From Devosia sp. (GTDB taxonomy: Bacteria > Pseudomonadota > Alphaproteobacteria > Rhizobiales > Devosiaceae), in contig NZ_JANQAH010000007.1 in NCBI RefSeq assembly GCF_024707125.1, forward strand, positions 372,001 to 436,000: a stretch of 64,000 nt of DNA. The letters run 5' to 3'. This document shows, piece after piece, positions 17,283-26,785 of this stretch (positions are counted from its first letter, which is position 1; each line of letters begins with the position of its first letter). A model generated the notes under the pieces. It searched no databases, was not told the DNA's origin, and saw only the letters and a list, made by a program, of their open reading frames with translations. Made by a program: the position numbers and the translations under genes.

Positions 17283-18127
17283 TGTCTGCAGAGAGTTTTG
17301 CCCACGCCGCCCAGACGCTCCGTGAGAGCGATAGGGATCGCTATCTCTCGACGCTCGCCTTGCCTTCGGGCGCGAGGGACGGCGTCACCGCCATTCTGGC
17401 CTTTAACGCCGATATTGCCGGCATTCGCGAGCGTGTTTCCGGGCCAGCGCCTGGCGAAATTCGCCTGCAATGGTGGAATGATGCGCTGAAGGGCGATGGT
17501 CATGGCGCGGTTCGGCAGAATCCGCTGGCCGATGCGTTGCTGACAACGCTTGACCGCTACGCCTTGCCGCCAGGCACGCTGCAACGGCTGATCGGCGCGC
17601 GGCGCTTTGATCTTTATGACGATCCCATGCCGGATCTCGAGACGTTTGAAGGCTATGCCGGCGAGACGGCATCCACGTTGCTGCAGCTTTCGGCGATGAT
17701 TCTCAACGAGGGGCTGCCAGTGGAGCCCGGCGATGCCGCGGGGCATCTGGGTGTGGCGCAGGCCATGGTCGGGCACCTACGGGCGTTCGGCTACGTGGCG
17801 TCGCAGGGAAGGATCATGTTGCCCTGGTCGATCTTTCAGGCGAACGGCGTGCGCGAGGGCGAGATTTTTGCCGGCACCGATAGCGAGGGATTGCACGAGG
17901 CGCTGGGACAGATCACCGAGCTGGCGGAAGAACACCTGAGGAAGGCTCGGGTAGCGATTACTGCGCTGCCGAGCGGCCTGCGACCGGCCTTTGCCATTCT
18001 GCCGGTCGTTGAGGCGCAACTGCGCCTTTGGCAGCGGCGCGGCGGCTCGCCGTTCGCGGCGCCGGCCGACGAGGCGGATTGGCGCAAGATCGGCCGGATC
18101 GGCTGGTGGGCGCTGCGAAACCGCTAA
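17282..18127 (+). CDS. Squalene/phytoene synthase family protein (NDUFAF6-like)
   Basis: This is a 281-residue protein of the trans-isoprenyl diphosphate synthase head-to-head family. The helical core is recognisable (FNADIAGIRERVSGPAPGEI then LQWWNDAL; RFDLYDDPM; ETASTLLQL), but the second Asp-rich motif is weak, as in the human homologue NDUFAF6, which assists complex I assembly rather than making squalene. No hopanoid or carotenoid genes are nearby, so a role with its MTH938 partner is more likely than terpene synthesis. It ends convergently with the thioesterase gene, overlapping by 4 bp. Confidence 0.82.
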   Translation: MSAESFAHAAQTLRESDRDRYLSTLALPSGARDGVTAILAFNADIAGIRERVSGPAPGEIRLQWWNDALKGDGHGAVRQNPLADALLTTLDRYALPPGTLQRLIGARRFDLYDDPMPDLETFEGYAGETASTLLQLSAMILNEGLPVEPGDAAGHLGVAQAMVGHLRAFGYVASQGRIMLPWSIFQANGVREGEIFAGTDSEGLHEALGQITELAEEHLRKARVAITALPSGLRPAFAILPVVEAQLRLWQRRGGSPFAAPADEADWRKIGRIGWWALRNR

Positions 18128-18567
18128 GCTTCGGAAATCGCGACGAATTCGCCGCTGAGACGACCTGCTGGTTTGCCTTCATAAAACAGTTCGGAGGCGA
18201 CCGTGAGCCTTGCACGGCCGCGTCGCTGGAAGGTCTGGAGAAAGCTCGGCCAGCCGGCCTCATCGAGGTGGGCCGACGCCTGAGCGAGACCGGATATCGG
18301 CAGGAGATATTCGGTAGTGGTCCGATGGATCACCAATTGGCTGGCGATGCCTTCGGCTTCAAGCTTCAAATACATGACCGACCATGCAGCCAGTAGCGCC
18401 AGCGTGGCCGAGCTGCCGCCGAACATGGTGCCGTGCATATTGATGTTGGGCGCAAGCGGGGCTTCAAGCAGGACGTGATTGGCGCTGGCCTCCAAGACCT
18501 CCACGGCCATGGCCCGGGAAAGCGGGATATGGTCGTGGAGATAGGTGCGCAGCGCCTCGGGGGTCAC
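18124..18567 (-). CDS. Hotdog-fold thioesterase (YiiD C-terminal domain type)
   Basis: This 147-residue protein resembles the C-terminal thioesterase domain of YiiD. The hotdog signature is [20 protein letters not shown] at about residues 38-57, with the helix following the catalytic-loop glycine. Substrate is probably an acyl-CoA but cannot be specified. It is translationally coupled to trmFO upstream on the minus strand (4-nt overlap). Confidence 0.78.
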   Translation of the reverse strand: MTPEALRTYLHDHIPLSRAMAVEVLEASANHVLLEAPLAPNINMHGTMFGGSSATLALLAAWSVMYLKLEAEGIASQLVIHRTTTEYLLPISGLAQASAHLDEAGWPSFLQTFQRRGRARLTVASELFYEGKPAGRLSGEFVAISEA

Positions 18568-19946
18568 TGCCAGACTTTCAGGTCTTCCAAAGCGCGGCTG
18601 GTGATGGCGCGGCGCTTGGCCATGGTCTTTTCCGGCCCACGCCAGCGCTTTACGCCTTCGGGCTTCTCAACGGTAACTTCCGGGAAGAGGCCAAAATTGA
18701 CGTTCATCGGCTGGAAGCTGCGGGCGCCGCTGTAGCTTTCGGCTTCGATGTGGCCGCCGGTGACGTGGCCGATCAGGGCGCCGAGAGCGGTCGTGATCGG
18801 GGGCAGCGGCAGGCTTTCGTCGCGGGCCTCGGCGGCGGTCAGGCGGCCGGTGATGAGGCCGACGGCGGCGCTTTCGACATAGCCTTCAACGCCCGTGACC
18901 TGGCCGGCAAAGCGGATGCGCGGGTCGGCCTTGAGGCGCATGTCGGGGCCCAAGACCTTGGGGGAATTGATGAAAGTGTTGCGGTGCAGGCCACCTAGGC
19001 GCGCGAACTGGGCATTGGCGAGCCCGGGGATCATGCGGAAGATTTCGGCCTGGATGCCGTAGCGCATCTTGGTCTGGAAGCCGACCATGTTCCAGAGTGA
19101 GCCCAGCGCATTGTCCTGCCGGAGCTGGACGATGGCATAGGGCTTTACGGTCGGGTTGCGCGGATTGGTGAGGCCGACGGGCTTCATCGGGCCGTGGCGC
19201 AGGGTTTCGTCGCCGCGTTCGGCCATGACTTCGATGGGCAGGCAGCCGTCGAAATAGGGGACCTTTTCCCAGTCCTTGAACTCGTGCAGCGGCGCGGTTT
19301 TCAGTGCCTCTACAAAGGCATAGTACTGATCGCGGTCCATCGGCAGGTTGAGATAGTCGGCGCCCGTGCCGCCCGGGCCGGCCTTGTCGTAGCGCGACTG
19401 CTTCCAGGCGATGTCGTGGTCGATGCTGTCATAGTGGATGATCGGCGCGATGGCGTCGAAGAAGGCGAGGGAGTCTTCGCCGGTCTTGGAGAGGATCGCA
19501 TCGGCCAGGGCGGGCGAGGTCAGGGGGCCCGTCGCGATGATGACGTGGCGCCAATCTTCCGGCGGCCAGCCGTCCAGCTCTTCGCGGACGATGGTAATTC
19601 GTGGATGATTTTCAATGGCTTGCGTGACTGCGGCGGAAAATCCGTGGCGGTCGACGGCCAATGCGCCACCGGCCGGCAGCTTGTGCTCGTCGGCTGCACG
19701 CATGATCAGCGAGCCGCAGCGCCGCATCTCTTCGTGGAGGAGGCCGACTGCGTTCTGCTCGTGGTCGTCGGAGCGGAAACTGTTGGAGCAGACGAGCTCG
19801 GCGAAGTCGGTGGTGCTGTGCGCGTCGGTGGCTTTGACGCCGCGCATTTCGTGCACAATGACCGTGGCGCCGGATTCGGCGGCCTGCCATGCGGCTTCGG
19901 AACCTGCGAGGCCCCCGCCGATGATATGAATGGGTTCGTTTGACAT
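18564..19946 (-). CDS. trmFO: Folate-dependent tRNA (uracil-54-C5) methyltransferase TrmFO
   Basis: TrmFO makes ribothymidine-54 in tRNA using methylenetetrahydrofolate and FADH2. The 460-residue protein has the N-terminal FAD Rossmann motif [16 protein letters not shown] (residues 6-21), the [12 protein letters not shown] segment near residue 50-61, and the C-terminal [17 protein letters not shown] motif. It is distinguished from GidA/MnmG by its length and the VCSNSFR motif. The thioesterase gene follows with a 4-nt overlap. Confidence 0.95.
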   Translation of the reverse strand: MSNEPIHIIGGGLAGSEAAWQAAESGATVIVHEMRGVKATDAHSTTDFAELVCSNSFRSDDHEQNAVGLLHEEMRRCGSLIMRAADEHKLPAGGALAVDRHGFSAAVTQAIENHPRITIVREELDGWPPEDWRHVIIATGPLTSPALADAILSKTGEDSLAFFDAIAPIIHYDSIDHDIAWKQSRYDKAGPGGTGADYLNLPMDRDQYYAFVEALKTAPLHEFKDWEKVPYFDGCLPIEVMAERGDETLRHGPMKPVGLTNPRNPTVKPYAIVQLRQDNALGSLWNMVGFQTKMRYGIQAEIFRMIPGLANAQFARLGGLHRNTFINSPKVLGPDMRLKADPRIRFAGQVTGVEGYVESAAVGLITGRLTAAEARDESLPLPPITTALGALIGHVTGGHIEAESYSGARSFQPMNVNFGLFPEVTVEKPEGVKRWRGPEKTMAKRRAITSRALEDLKVWQ

Positions 19947-20055
19947 GGCTGGCAGATACCAAGCGCCATGCCGACACGCAACTGAAAGCCCATTGCGCCG
20001 GGGAGAATAGCGCAGGTTACGGGGGCGGGGATAAGTTTCGTAACGCCGGGTGGCA

Positions 20056-20090
20056 GAAACGAAAACACCCGCGTCTCAGAGAGATGCGGG
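20056..20090 (-). terminator. Intrinsic terminator of the first DUF1127 gene
   Basis: Read on the minus strand, a 10-bp stem (20068-20077 with 20081-20090, one G-U pair) is followed by TTTTCGTTT. It lies about 40 bp after the small gene at 20131-20280. Confidence 0.75.
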
Positions 20091-20130
20091 CGTTCGGTCT
20101 TTTACTTCAGAAGTATTCGCGCCGAAATTC

Positions 20131-20280
20131 TTAGAGCGAATTGGCATGATCGCGAGCAATGCGATTGATTTCGGTACGGTTGATGCCGAGATCATTCAGC
20201 TGGCGATTGTCGAGAGCAGCAAGTTCACGAACCGTCTGCTGGTAAGCGGCCCACTTCTTGAAGGTTTTGCGGATGTCCAT
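20131..20280 (-). CDS. DUF1127 small protein
   Basis: This is a 49-residue Arg/Lys-rich protein (MDIRKTFKKWAAYQQTVREL at the start, then LAALDNRQLNDLGINRTEI). The pattern L-x-x-L-x-D/N-R-x-L-x-D-L/I-G-I-x-R-x-x-I is the DUF1127 (YjiS-like) signature. In other alphaproteobacteria such proteins bind RNA or affect sRNA stability and phosphate/carbon metabolism, but each genome has several and specific roles vary. AGGAG sits 7 nt before the ATG, and a good terminator follows. Base composition is lower in GC than its neighbours. It is short enough to be missed by length-limited gene callers. Confidence 0.88.
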   Translation of the reverse strand: MDIRKTFKKWAAYQQTVRELAALDNRQLNDLGINRTEINRIARDHANSL

Positions 20281-20414
20281 TTGAGTTCTCCTGTCGTTTG
20301 CAAGGAGAGATATAGTGGAGACTAAGCCCAGCGAGCAGATAGAGTTTAGTCAAAGAAGCCATGCAATTTGCGCAGGGCGCGGCGGGGTGTCGTTAAGGCT
20401 CGGTTAAGGTGGGT

Positions 20415-20452
20415 GCCAAAAGGATGGCCGCCGGACGGCAATCCGGCGGCCA
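20415..20452 (-). terminator. Intrinsic terminator of the second small gene
   Basis: Read on the minus strand, an 11-bp stem (20425-20435 with 20442-20452, 6-nt loop) is followed by CCTTTTGG, a short U-run. Confidence 0.55.
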
Positions 20453-20478
20453 CTATTACTATTGAGGCTGGAAAGAGA

Positions 20479-20631
20479 TCAGCGATCGAAGAGCGATCGC
20501 GTCATCTTGGAAAAGTCTGGGCCGGAAATGCCCAGTAAGTCGGCATCTCGCGTCGAGGGAACTTCCATCTCCCGCAACGTCTGCTTGATGTCGACCAGGC
20601 GCTTGATGCGCCAGACGGCACGTACAAACAT
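20479..20631 (-). CDS. DUF1127-like small protein
   Basis: This is a 50-residue protein (MFVRAVWRIKRLVDIKQTLR first, then DLLGISGPDFSKM). The spacing of basic N-terminal helix, L-L-G-I-S turn and second helix matches DUF1127, but the usual D-R-x-L-x-D is replaced by T-R-D-A-D-L, so the assignment is weaker than for the neighbour. No clear Shine-Dalgarno is seen before the ATG. It lies 200 bp upstream of the other DUF1127 gene on the same strand, with its own terminator. Translation needs support from expression data. Confidence 0.65.
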   Translation of the reverse strand: MFVRAVWRIKRLVDIKQTLREMEVPSTRDADLLGISGPDFSKMTRSLFDR

Positions 20632-20804
20632 GGGTCTATTCCAGTATGGCTGGTGGCTGCAGCTTCAAGATCGGCTGATTTGCGGGGCTGCGCCATGGGG
20701 CAAACAGCAGGCGCGGCATGCGTGCGGCGCATGGTGATTTCATCGATCTGACGCAAGACAGTGCTGTGACGGGCTAACGGCCTGCGCAGAACCGGCATTT
20801 TGGG

Positions 20805-20927
20805 GTTAGCAGACTGGTAGCATCGAGAGGCGCGTTGGCGCGAATTGGTGACTCGATACGGGCAATTCAGAGCGTTTGTGGCGGGACGAGCACGCTGTGG
20901 TCGCGTTAGCAGACTGCTAGCGTCGAG
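20805..20927. repeat. Pair of 23-bp direct repeats, 100-bp period
   Basis: GTTAGCAGACTGGTAGCATC at 20805 and GTTAGCAGACTGCTAGCGTC at 20905, both extended by GAG, differ at two of 23 positions. The second copy contains the palindrome TAGCAG-A-CTGCTA. Confidence 0.8.
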
Positions 20928-20973
20928 TGTGGCGGTCGGGGGAATGCGCTAAAATGCGATTACAAGTCTCGAT

Positions 20974-21043
20974 TGTCACCCCGGCGAAGGCCGGGGCCCA
21001 TCTCGCGATCTCAGGATGGGCCCCGGCCTTCGCCGGGGTGACA
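20974..21043. repeat. Palindromic repeat, 28-bp perfect arms (family A)
   Basis: Positions 20974-21001 are the exact reverse complement of 21016-21043, with a 14-nt loop. The arms begin GTCACCCCGGCGAAGGCCGG. This belongs to a widespread alphaproteobacterial intergenic family; related copies are at 29248-29313 and 59186-59252. It sits just after the uvrA stop and may end its transcript. Confidence 0.9.
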
Positions 21044-21067
21044 GATGGTGGGTGGACTAGAGCCTCG

Positions 21068-23962
21068 CTACTCCGCAGCCTTTGTTGCGTAGTGTGGTCT
21101 GCGGTCCATGACTTCCTTGAGGAAGTGGCCGGTGTGGGAGCGCTTGTTGGAGGCGACCTCTTCGGGCGTGCCGATGGCAACCACTTCGCCGCCGCCGTCG
21201 CCGCCTTCTGGGCCCATGTCGATGATCCAGTCGGCCGTCTTGATGACTTCCAGGTTGTGCTCGATGACAATGACAGAGTTGCCGCCTTCGACGAGCTCGT
21301 GGAGCACTTCGAGAAGTTTGGCTACGTCGTGGAAGTGGAGGCCTGTGGTCGGCTCGTCGAGCATGTAGAGCGTGCGACCGGTGGCGCGCTTGCTCAGTTC
21401 CTTCGAGAGTTTTACGCGCTGGGCTTCGCCGCCCGACAGGGTCGTGGCCGGTTGGCCGACTTTGACGTAGCCGAGGCCGACGCGCTGGAGGGTAGCGAAC
21501 TTGTCGCGGATGACCGGGACAGCCGAGAAGAAGTCGACGCCTTCATCGATGGTCATATCGAGGACGTCGGAGATCGACTTGCCCTTGAACTGGACTTCCA
21601 GCGTTTCGCGATTGTAGCGCTTGCCCTTGCAGACATCGCAAGTGACGTAGACGTCGGGCAGGAAGTGCATTTCGATTTTCAGGACGCCATCGCCCTCGCA
21701 CTTCTCGCAGCGGCCGCCCTTGACGTTGAAGGAGAAGCGGCCGGGACCGTAACCGCGGGCTTTCGCTTCCGGCAGGCCTGCAAACCATTCGCGCAGCGGC
21801 GTGAAGGCACCGGTATAGGTGGCGGGATTGGAGCGCGGGGTGCGGCCGATCGGCGACTGGTCGATGTCGATGACCTTGTCGAGGAATTCGAGGCCGGTCA
21901 GCGATTCATGCGGGGCAGGGACGACGCGCGCGCCGTTCAACCGGCGCGCAATGGCCTGATACATGGTGTCGATCATCAGGGTCGACTTGCCGCCGCCGGA
22001 CACACCGGTAATGGCGACGAAGAGGCCGAGCGGCACATCGACAGAAACGTTCTTGAGATTGTTGCCGGTCGCGCCCTTGATCGAGAGCGCCTTGCCCTTC
22101 TTGCCTTCGCGACGTTCGGCCGGAATGGGAATGCCCATGCGGCCGGAGAGATACTTGCCGGTGAGGGAATCGGGGTGGTTGAGAATGTCCTCGGGCGAGC
22201 CTTCGGCGACGATGTGGCCGCCATTGACGCCGGCACCGGGGCCGATGTCGAGAACATAGTCGGCAGTCAGGATCGCGTCTTCGTCGTGCTCGACGACGAT
22301 GACGGTATTGCCGAGGTCACGCAGGCGACGCAGGGTGTCCAAAAGGCGGGCATTGTCGCGCTGGTGGAGGCCGATGGAGGGCTCGTCGAGCACGTAAAGC
22401 ACGCCGGTCAGGCCCGAACCGATCTGGCTGGCAAGACGAATGCGCTGGCTTTCGCCACCCGACAGGGTGCCGGAATTGCGCGACATGGAGAGATATTCAA
22501 GGCCCACGTCGTTGAGGAAGTTCAGGCGCTCGCGGATTTCCTTGAGGATGCGCTCGCCGATCTGGCTCTGGGTGGCGTTGAGCTTGTCGGACAGGTCGAC
22601 AAACCATTTTGAGGCCACCTTGATCGACATGTCGCTGACCTGGCCGATATGGAGGCCATCGATCTTCACCGCCAGCGTTTCAGGCTTGAGGCGATAGCCA
22701 CCACAGGCCACGCACGGCTTGGCCGACATGTACTTTTCGATTTCCTCACGCATGCCGGCGCTTTCGGTTTCCTTGTAGCGACGCTCAAGGTTGCCGATGA
22801 CGCCTTCGAAGGGTTTTGACGTCTTGTACTGGCGCAGGCCATCGTCATAGACGAAGTTGATGGCCGTCTTGTCGGTGCCGTAGAGAACGGCGTGCTGGAC
22901 GTCGAAGGGCAGCTCGTTCCAGGCGGTGCCGGTCGAGGCGCCGTAGTGCTTTACGACGGCCTGCAGGGTCTGCTGATAATAGGGTGCCGAAGTCTTCGAC
23001 CAGGGCAGGATAGCACCATCGCGCAGCGACAGGGTTGCGTCGGGGACGATCTGATCGGGGTCGATCTTCTGCTCGGTGCCGAGGCCATCGCAGACCGGGC
23101 AGGCGCCGAAGGGATTGTTGAACGAGAACAGACGCGGCTCGATTTCCGCAATGGTGAAGCCGGAAACCGGGCAGGCGAACTTTTCCGAGAAGGTGATCTG
23201 GCGGGCGGAACCGTCTTCGTTCTTCTCGTCGGCGAATTCGACGAGGGCAATGCCTTCGGCGAGCTTCAGCGCGGTCTCAAAACTTTCGGCGAGGCGGCCG
23301 GAAATATCGGGCGAAACAACGACGCGATCGACCACGACTTCGATGTCGTGCTTGAACTTCTTGTCCAGCGCCGGGGCGTCTTCGATCTCGTGATATTCGC
23401 CATCGATCTTCACGCGCTGGAAGCCCTTGCGCATGAGGTCGGCCAATTCCTTCTTGTATTCGCCCTTGCGGCCGCGCGCGATGGGGGCCAGCAGGTAGAG
23501 GCGGGTGCCTTCGGGCAATTCCAGAGTGCGGTCGACCATCTGGCTGACGGTCTGGCTCTCGATGGGGAGGCCGGTGGCCGGGGAATAGGGAATGCCGACG
23601 CGGGCGAAGAGCAGGCGCAGGTAATCGTAGATCTCGGTGACCGTGCCAACGGTAGAGCGCGGGTTACGCGAGGTCGTCTTCTGCTCGATGGAAATGGCGG
23701 GCGAGAGGCCTTCGATGTGCTCTACATCAGGCTTCTGCATCATTTCGAGGAACTGACGGGCATAGGCCGACAGCGACTCCACATAGCGGCGCTGGCCCTC
23801 GGCATAGATGGTGTCGAAAGCCAGGGACGATTTGCCCGAGCCGGAAAGGCCAGTCATGACGATGAGGCTGTCGCGCGGCAGCTTGACGTCGATGCCCTTC
23901 AAATTGTGCTCGCGGGCACCGCGGACGATGATTTCGCGGTTCTGGCTGGGCGTAGGCTTCAT
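21068..23962 (-). CDS. uvrA: Excinuclease ABC subunit A
   Basis: UvrA is the damage-recognition ATPase of nucleotide excision repair. The product has 964 residues, normal for the family. It has two ABC modules: Walker [15 protein letters not shown] (near residue 39) and [14 protein letters not shown] (near 660), and signatures [11 protein letters not shown] and [11 protein letters not shown]. Zinc-binding CxxC pairs are [15 protein letters not shown], and the C-terminal CEKCEGDG with [10 protein letters not shown]. The transcript probably starts at the LexA-box promoter about 210 bp upstream. ssb, the usual divergent neighbour, is here 2.8 kb away. Confidence 0.97.
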   Translation of the reverse strand: MKPTPSQNREIIVRGAREHNLKGIDVKLPRDSLIVMTGLSGSGKSSLAFDTIYAEGQRRYVESLSAYARQFLEMMQKPDVEHIEGLSPAISIEQKTTSRNPRSTVGTVTEIYDYLRLLFARVGIPYSPATGLPIESQTVSQMVDRTLELPEGTRLYLLAPIARGRKGEYKKELADLMRKGFQRVKIDGEYHEIEDAPALDKKFKHDIEVVVDRVVVSPDISGRLAESFETALKLAEGIALVEFADEKNEDGSARQITFSEKFACPVSGFTIAEIEPRLFSFNNPFGACPVCDGLGTEQKIDPDQIVPDATLSLRDGAILPWSKTSAPYYQQTLQAVVKHYGASTGTAWNELPFDVQHAVLYGTDKTAINFVYDDGLRQYKTSKPFEGVIGNLERRYKETESAGMREEIEKYMSAKPCVACGGYRLKPETLAVKIDGLHIGQVSDMSIKVASKWFVDLSDKLNATQSQIGERILKEIRERLNFLNDVGLEYLSMSRNSGTLSGGESQRIRLASQIGSGLTGVLYVLDEPSIGLHQRDNARLLDTLRRLRDLGNTVIVVEHDEDAILTADYVLDIGPGAGVNGGHIVAEGSPEDILNHPDSLTGKYLSGRMGIPIPAERREGKKGKALSIKGATGNNLKNVSVDVPLGLFVAITGVSGGGKSTLMIDTMYQAIARRLNGARVVPAPHESLTGLEFLDKVIDIDQSPIGRTPRSNPATYTGAFTPLREWFAGLPEAKARGYGPGRFSFNVKGGRCEKCEGDGVLKIEMHFLPDVYVTCDVCKGKRYNRETLEVQFKGKSISDVLDMTIDEGVDFFSAVPVIRDKFATLQRVGLGYVKVGQPATTLSGGEAQRVKLSKELSKRATGRTLYMLDEPTTGLHFHDVAKLLEVLHELVEGGNSVIVIEHNLEVIKTADWIIDMGPEGGDGGGEVVAIGTPEEVASNKRSHTGHFLKEVMDRRPHYATKAAE

Positions 23963-24168
23963 AGTTCACGTCCGTGGCTTGTCGTGCCGATGGAGGGCAC
24001 AGCAGCAATGGGGTCAAGGGGGGCCGGAGAGCCCATGAGATAAGCGCTGCTCAGCCCAACCGCAAGCGCCAGCCATGCATGGCTAGCCAGCGCGGCTTTC
24101 ACTTTCGCTCGCGCGGGCACCTGGCCATGGCGTCCGAAAGGGCTTGCAAAAACACCTCTAGTTCTCAT

Positions 24169-24200
24169 GAACATTTGCAGAACATTTCAAATTCCGTCAA
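24169..24200 (-). promoter_or_regulatory. LexA (SOS) box and promoter of uvrA
   Basis: GAAC-ATTTGCA-GAAC at 24169-24183 matches the alphaproteobacterial LexA operator GTTC-N7-GTTC in the uvrA direction. A TTGACG -35 (24195-24200) lies just upstream, partly inside the 3' end of the LysE gene, so the box covers the -10 area. Confidence 0.75.
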
Positions 24201-24841
24201 GTGGCTGATGACATGGTGAGACCATGCCAGGCGGTGAAAATGGCGACGACGACGAAGAGGGCGCCGGCGCTGCGGCCGATCCAGATGGTTGCCGCGGGAT
24301 TGTCCACGAGGGCATCGCGGCCACGGCCGGCAGCAAGGGCGAGCCCGCCGTAGATGCCTCCCTGCATGAGAACCGTGATCACGCCGAGAGCGAAGGCCTG
24401 GGTCCAGGCCGGGCCGAATTCTGGGCGCACGAATTGCGGGAAGACTGCGAGCACGAAGAGATAGGCTTTTGGATTGAGCAGGCAGGTGATGGTGCCCTGG
24501 CGGAAGGCGGCCCATTCGGTGCGGGTGGTGGCGCGGCCGATGCCGTCGACGGTGATGGAACTGCGCAGGAGCGTGTAGCCGATCCAGGCCATATAGCCGG
24601 CGCCGGCAAGGACCATGGCCTGGAACAGCATGGTGGGGAGCTGGGTGAGAACGCCCACGGCCACGGTGCCGAAAAGAGCGTGGACGGCGCCACCGAGCAT
24701 GACCCCGCCGAGTGCGGCGAAGCCCAGACGCCTGCCGCCAGTGAGGGCATTGGCGAGGATGTAGAACATGTCCATGCCCGGCACGACGATGATGCCGAAG
24801 ACGAGGAGTGTGTAAATCCAGAGCGCCTGTGCGTAATCCAT
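24197..24841 (-). CDS. LysE/RhtB family exporter
   Basis: This is a 214-residue inner-membrane exporter of the LysE translocator family, which exports amino acids and derivatives. About six hydrophobic segments are present. The N-terminal VVPGMDMFYILANAL corresponds to the family PGPD motif with Met replacing the second Pro, and NPKAYLFVLAVFPQFV at about residue 125 is the conserved central motif. The substrate is unknown. It lies between uvrA and the CoA-transferase on the same strand, breaking the usual uvrA-ssb adjacency. Confidence 0.88.
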   Translation of the reverse strand: MDYAQALWIYTLLVFGIIVVPGMDMFYILANALTGGRRLGFAALGGVMLGGAVHALFGTVAVGVLTQLPTMLFQAMVLAGAGYMAWIGYTLLRSSITVDGIGRATTRTEWAAFRQGTITCLLNPKAYLFVLAVFPQFVRPEFGPAWTQAFALGVITVLMQGGIYGGLALAAGRGRDALVDNPAATIWIGRSAGALFVVVAIFTAWHGLTMSSAT

Positions 24842-24935
24842 GCCGGTCCCCCGCGTGTGGGAATGGCAATGGATCAGGGCTGCTGACAGGGCGTGTCAGG
24901 AATGGGGCACGCACCGCGGCATCCCCCTCATTCCA

Positions 24936-24961
24936 ACCGAATTCGCGAAAGCGAATTCGGT
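24936..24961. repeat. 11-bp inverted repeat with GAAA loop
   Basis: ACCGAATTCGC (24936-24946) and GCGAATTCGGT (24951-24961) form a perfect hairpin closed by a GAAA tetraloop. It lies between the CoA-transferase and LysE genes. No U-run follows, so termination is uncertain. Confidence 0.7.
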
Positions 24962-25012
24962 GAGCTGCGCGCCACCTTCTCCCAGAGAGGGAGAAGAACA
25001 GAAGGGGCCGCC

Positions 25013-26512
25013 TTAGATCTTCATGCTTCCCGTTTCCCTGCGCCTTGTGTGCCAGGAAAAGGCTTCTTCGAGCAGGTGCGGGGTGTGGCCGCCGCGGGCG
25101 GAGGCGCGAGCGAAATAATCATCGAGCTGGGCGCGATAGGAGGGGTGGACGCAATTGTCGATGATAAGGCGGGCGCGCTCGCGCGGGGCGAGTTCGCGCA
25201 GGTCCGCGAGGCCAACTTCGGTGACGAGGATGTCGACGTCGTGCTCGGTGTGGTCGACATGGCTGACCATGGGGACGACCGAGGAAATGGCGCCGTCCTT
25301 GGCGAGAGATTTTGTGACGAAGATCGAGAGATAGGCATTGCGGGCGAAATCGCCGGAGCCGCCGATGCCGTTCATCATCATGGTTCCGTCGACATGGGTG
25401 GAATTGACGTTGCCATAGATGTCGAATTCGAGGGCGGTGTTGATGCCGATGATGCCCAGGCGCCGGATGATCTCGGGGTGGTTGGAGATTTCCTGCGGGC
25501 GGAGGATCAGCTTGTCCTTGTAGCGTTCGAAATTGCCGAAGACGCGCTCGGCATAGGGGGCGCTGAGGGTGATCGAGGAGGCCGAGGCGAAGCTGAGTTT
25601 TCCGGCGTCGAAGAGGTCGAAGGTGGAGTCCTGCAGGACTTCGGAATAGAGGCGCAGGTGGTGGAAGGGGCCATCGGCGAGGCCCTGGAGGACCGAATTG
25701 GCGATGGTGCCGATGCCGGCCTGGAGGGGCTGGAGGGTCAGATCGAGGCGGCCGCGCTTCACCTCGTTTTCGAAGAAGGCGATGAGGTGGTGGGCGATGG
25801 CGCTGGTTTCGGGATCGGAGGGCTGCACCGAGGAGGCGCTGTCGATCTCGTTGGTGATGACGATGGCGGCGATCTTTTCGGGCGGGATCTGCACATAGGG
25901 CGTGCCAACGCGACTGTCGCAGGCCATGAGCGGGATGGGCGCGCGGGTGGGGCGCTTGCTCGGGATATAGATGTCGTGAAGGCCGTCGAGGCCAAGGGGC
26001 TGGGAGAGATTGATCTCGACGATGACCTTTTCGGCGAGGATGGCGAAGCTCGCCGAATTGCCGATCGAGGTGGTGGGGACGAGGCCGCCATCCTCGGTGA
26101 TCGCGGCGGCTTCGACGATGGCGTAGTCGATGGGGCCGAGCTGGCGCGAACGAAGGTGTTCCACCGTTTCGCTCAGGTGCTGGTCGATGAACATGACCTC
26201 GCCGCGGTTGATCGCCTTGCGCAGGGTTGGATCGGCCTGGAAGGGCATGCGGCGGGCGAGGACTTTTGCCTCGGTGAGCATGCGATCGATGTCGTGGCCA
26301 AGGGAGGCACCGGTGATGAGGGTGATCTGGAACGGGTCGGTCCTGGCGCGTTCGGCCATGGCCACGGGGACCGCCTTGGCGTCGCCGGCCTTGGTGAAGC
26401 CGCTCATGCCGATAACCATGCCGTCCTTTATGAGCGCCGCGGCGGCTTCAGGCGTGGTGATGCGGTCGAGGAGGCCGGGAGGGCGGATGCGGGCGGAGAG
26501 ATCGGCGGACAT
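25013..26512 (-). CDS. Acetyl-CoA hydrolase/transferase (succinyl-CoA:acetate CoA-transferase type)
   Basis: This 499-residue class I CoA-transferase is of the Cat1/AarC kind, which moves CoA between acetate and succinyl-CoA or related acids. The catalytic glutamate is Glu291 in SEVLQDSTFDL, matching the position of Glu294 in AarC. The oxyanion-hole glycine motif NGIGGSGDFARNAY lies near residue 385. The full length and both motifs suggest an active enzyme. Whether it serves acetate use or overflow cannot be told from context, since its neighbours are an exporter and ssb. Confidence 0.9.
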   Translation of the reverse strand: MSADLSARIRPPGLLDRITTPEAAAALIKDGMVIGMSGFTKAGDAKAVPVAMAERARTDPFQITLITGASLGHDIDRMLTEAKVLARRMPFQADPTLRKAINRGEVMFIDQHLSETVEHLRSRQLGPIDYAIVEAAAITEDGGLVPTTSIGNSASFAILAEKVIVEINLSQPLGLDGLHDIYIPSKRPTRAPIPLMACDSRVGTPYVQIPPEKIAAIVITNEIDSASSVQPSDPETSAIAHHLIAFFENEVKRGRLDLTLQPLQAGIGTIANSVLQGLADGPFHHLRLYSEVLQDSTFDLFDAGKLSFASASSITLSAPYAERVFGNFERYKDKLILRPQEISNHPEIIRRLGIIGINTALEFDIYGNVNSTHVDGTMMMNGIGGSGDFARNAYLSIFVTKSLAKDGAISSVVPMVSHVDHTEHDVDILVTEVGLADLRELAPRERARLIIDNCVHPSYRAQLDDYFARASARGGHTPHLLEEAFSWHTRRRETGSMKI

Positions 26513-26593
26513 GACGGGACTCGCTTCAGAATACCGGGCGGTTTTGGCGCATAGGGAGAGCCCGCGCTTTGATCGGGGTCAAGCCAAGGATTG

Positions 26594-26626
26594 TTGACAA
26601 GTGGATAACTGGAACATAAAGAGAAC
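26594..26626 (+). promoter_or_regulatory. LexA (SOS) box and promoter of ssb
   Basis: TTGACA (26594-26599) is followed after 17 bp by TAAAGA (26617-26622). GAAC-ATAAAGA-GAAC (26612-26626), an exact GAAC-N7-GAAC LexA site, overlaps the -10. The ssb ATG is about 160 bp downstream. Confidence 0.8.
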
Positions 26627-26785
26627 ATAAGCGCCGTTTAGGGTGCGTCACACGGGGGAACGGTCTATGGTGCGCGTCACCGTGGAGGGCGCCGTGTTAC
26701 GGGCGGCTAAGCTTCGGCCACACATGAGAGAGAGCGTCCCGCGACCGCAACAGACCGGGACTGAATTTTTTAAAGGACAAGCGCC

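Larger units (their letters stand above)
20632..21067. other. Repeat-rich spacer between small genes and uvrA
   Basis: No convincing gene is seen. It contains two near-identical 23-bp direct repeats whose starts are exactly 100 bp apart (20805-20827 and 20905-20927) and a large palindromic element (20974-21043) next to the 3' end of uvrA. Confidence 0.7.

Noticed and set aside
24893-26554. 553-codon plus-strand frame opposite the acetate CoA-transferase
   Set aside because: Glycine/Asp-rich antisense shadow; the minus-strand frame has clear catalytic motifs.
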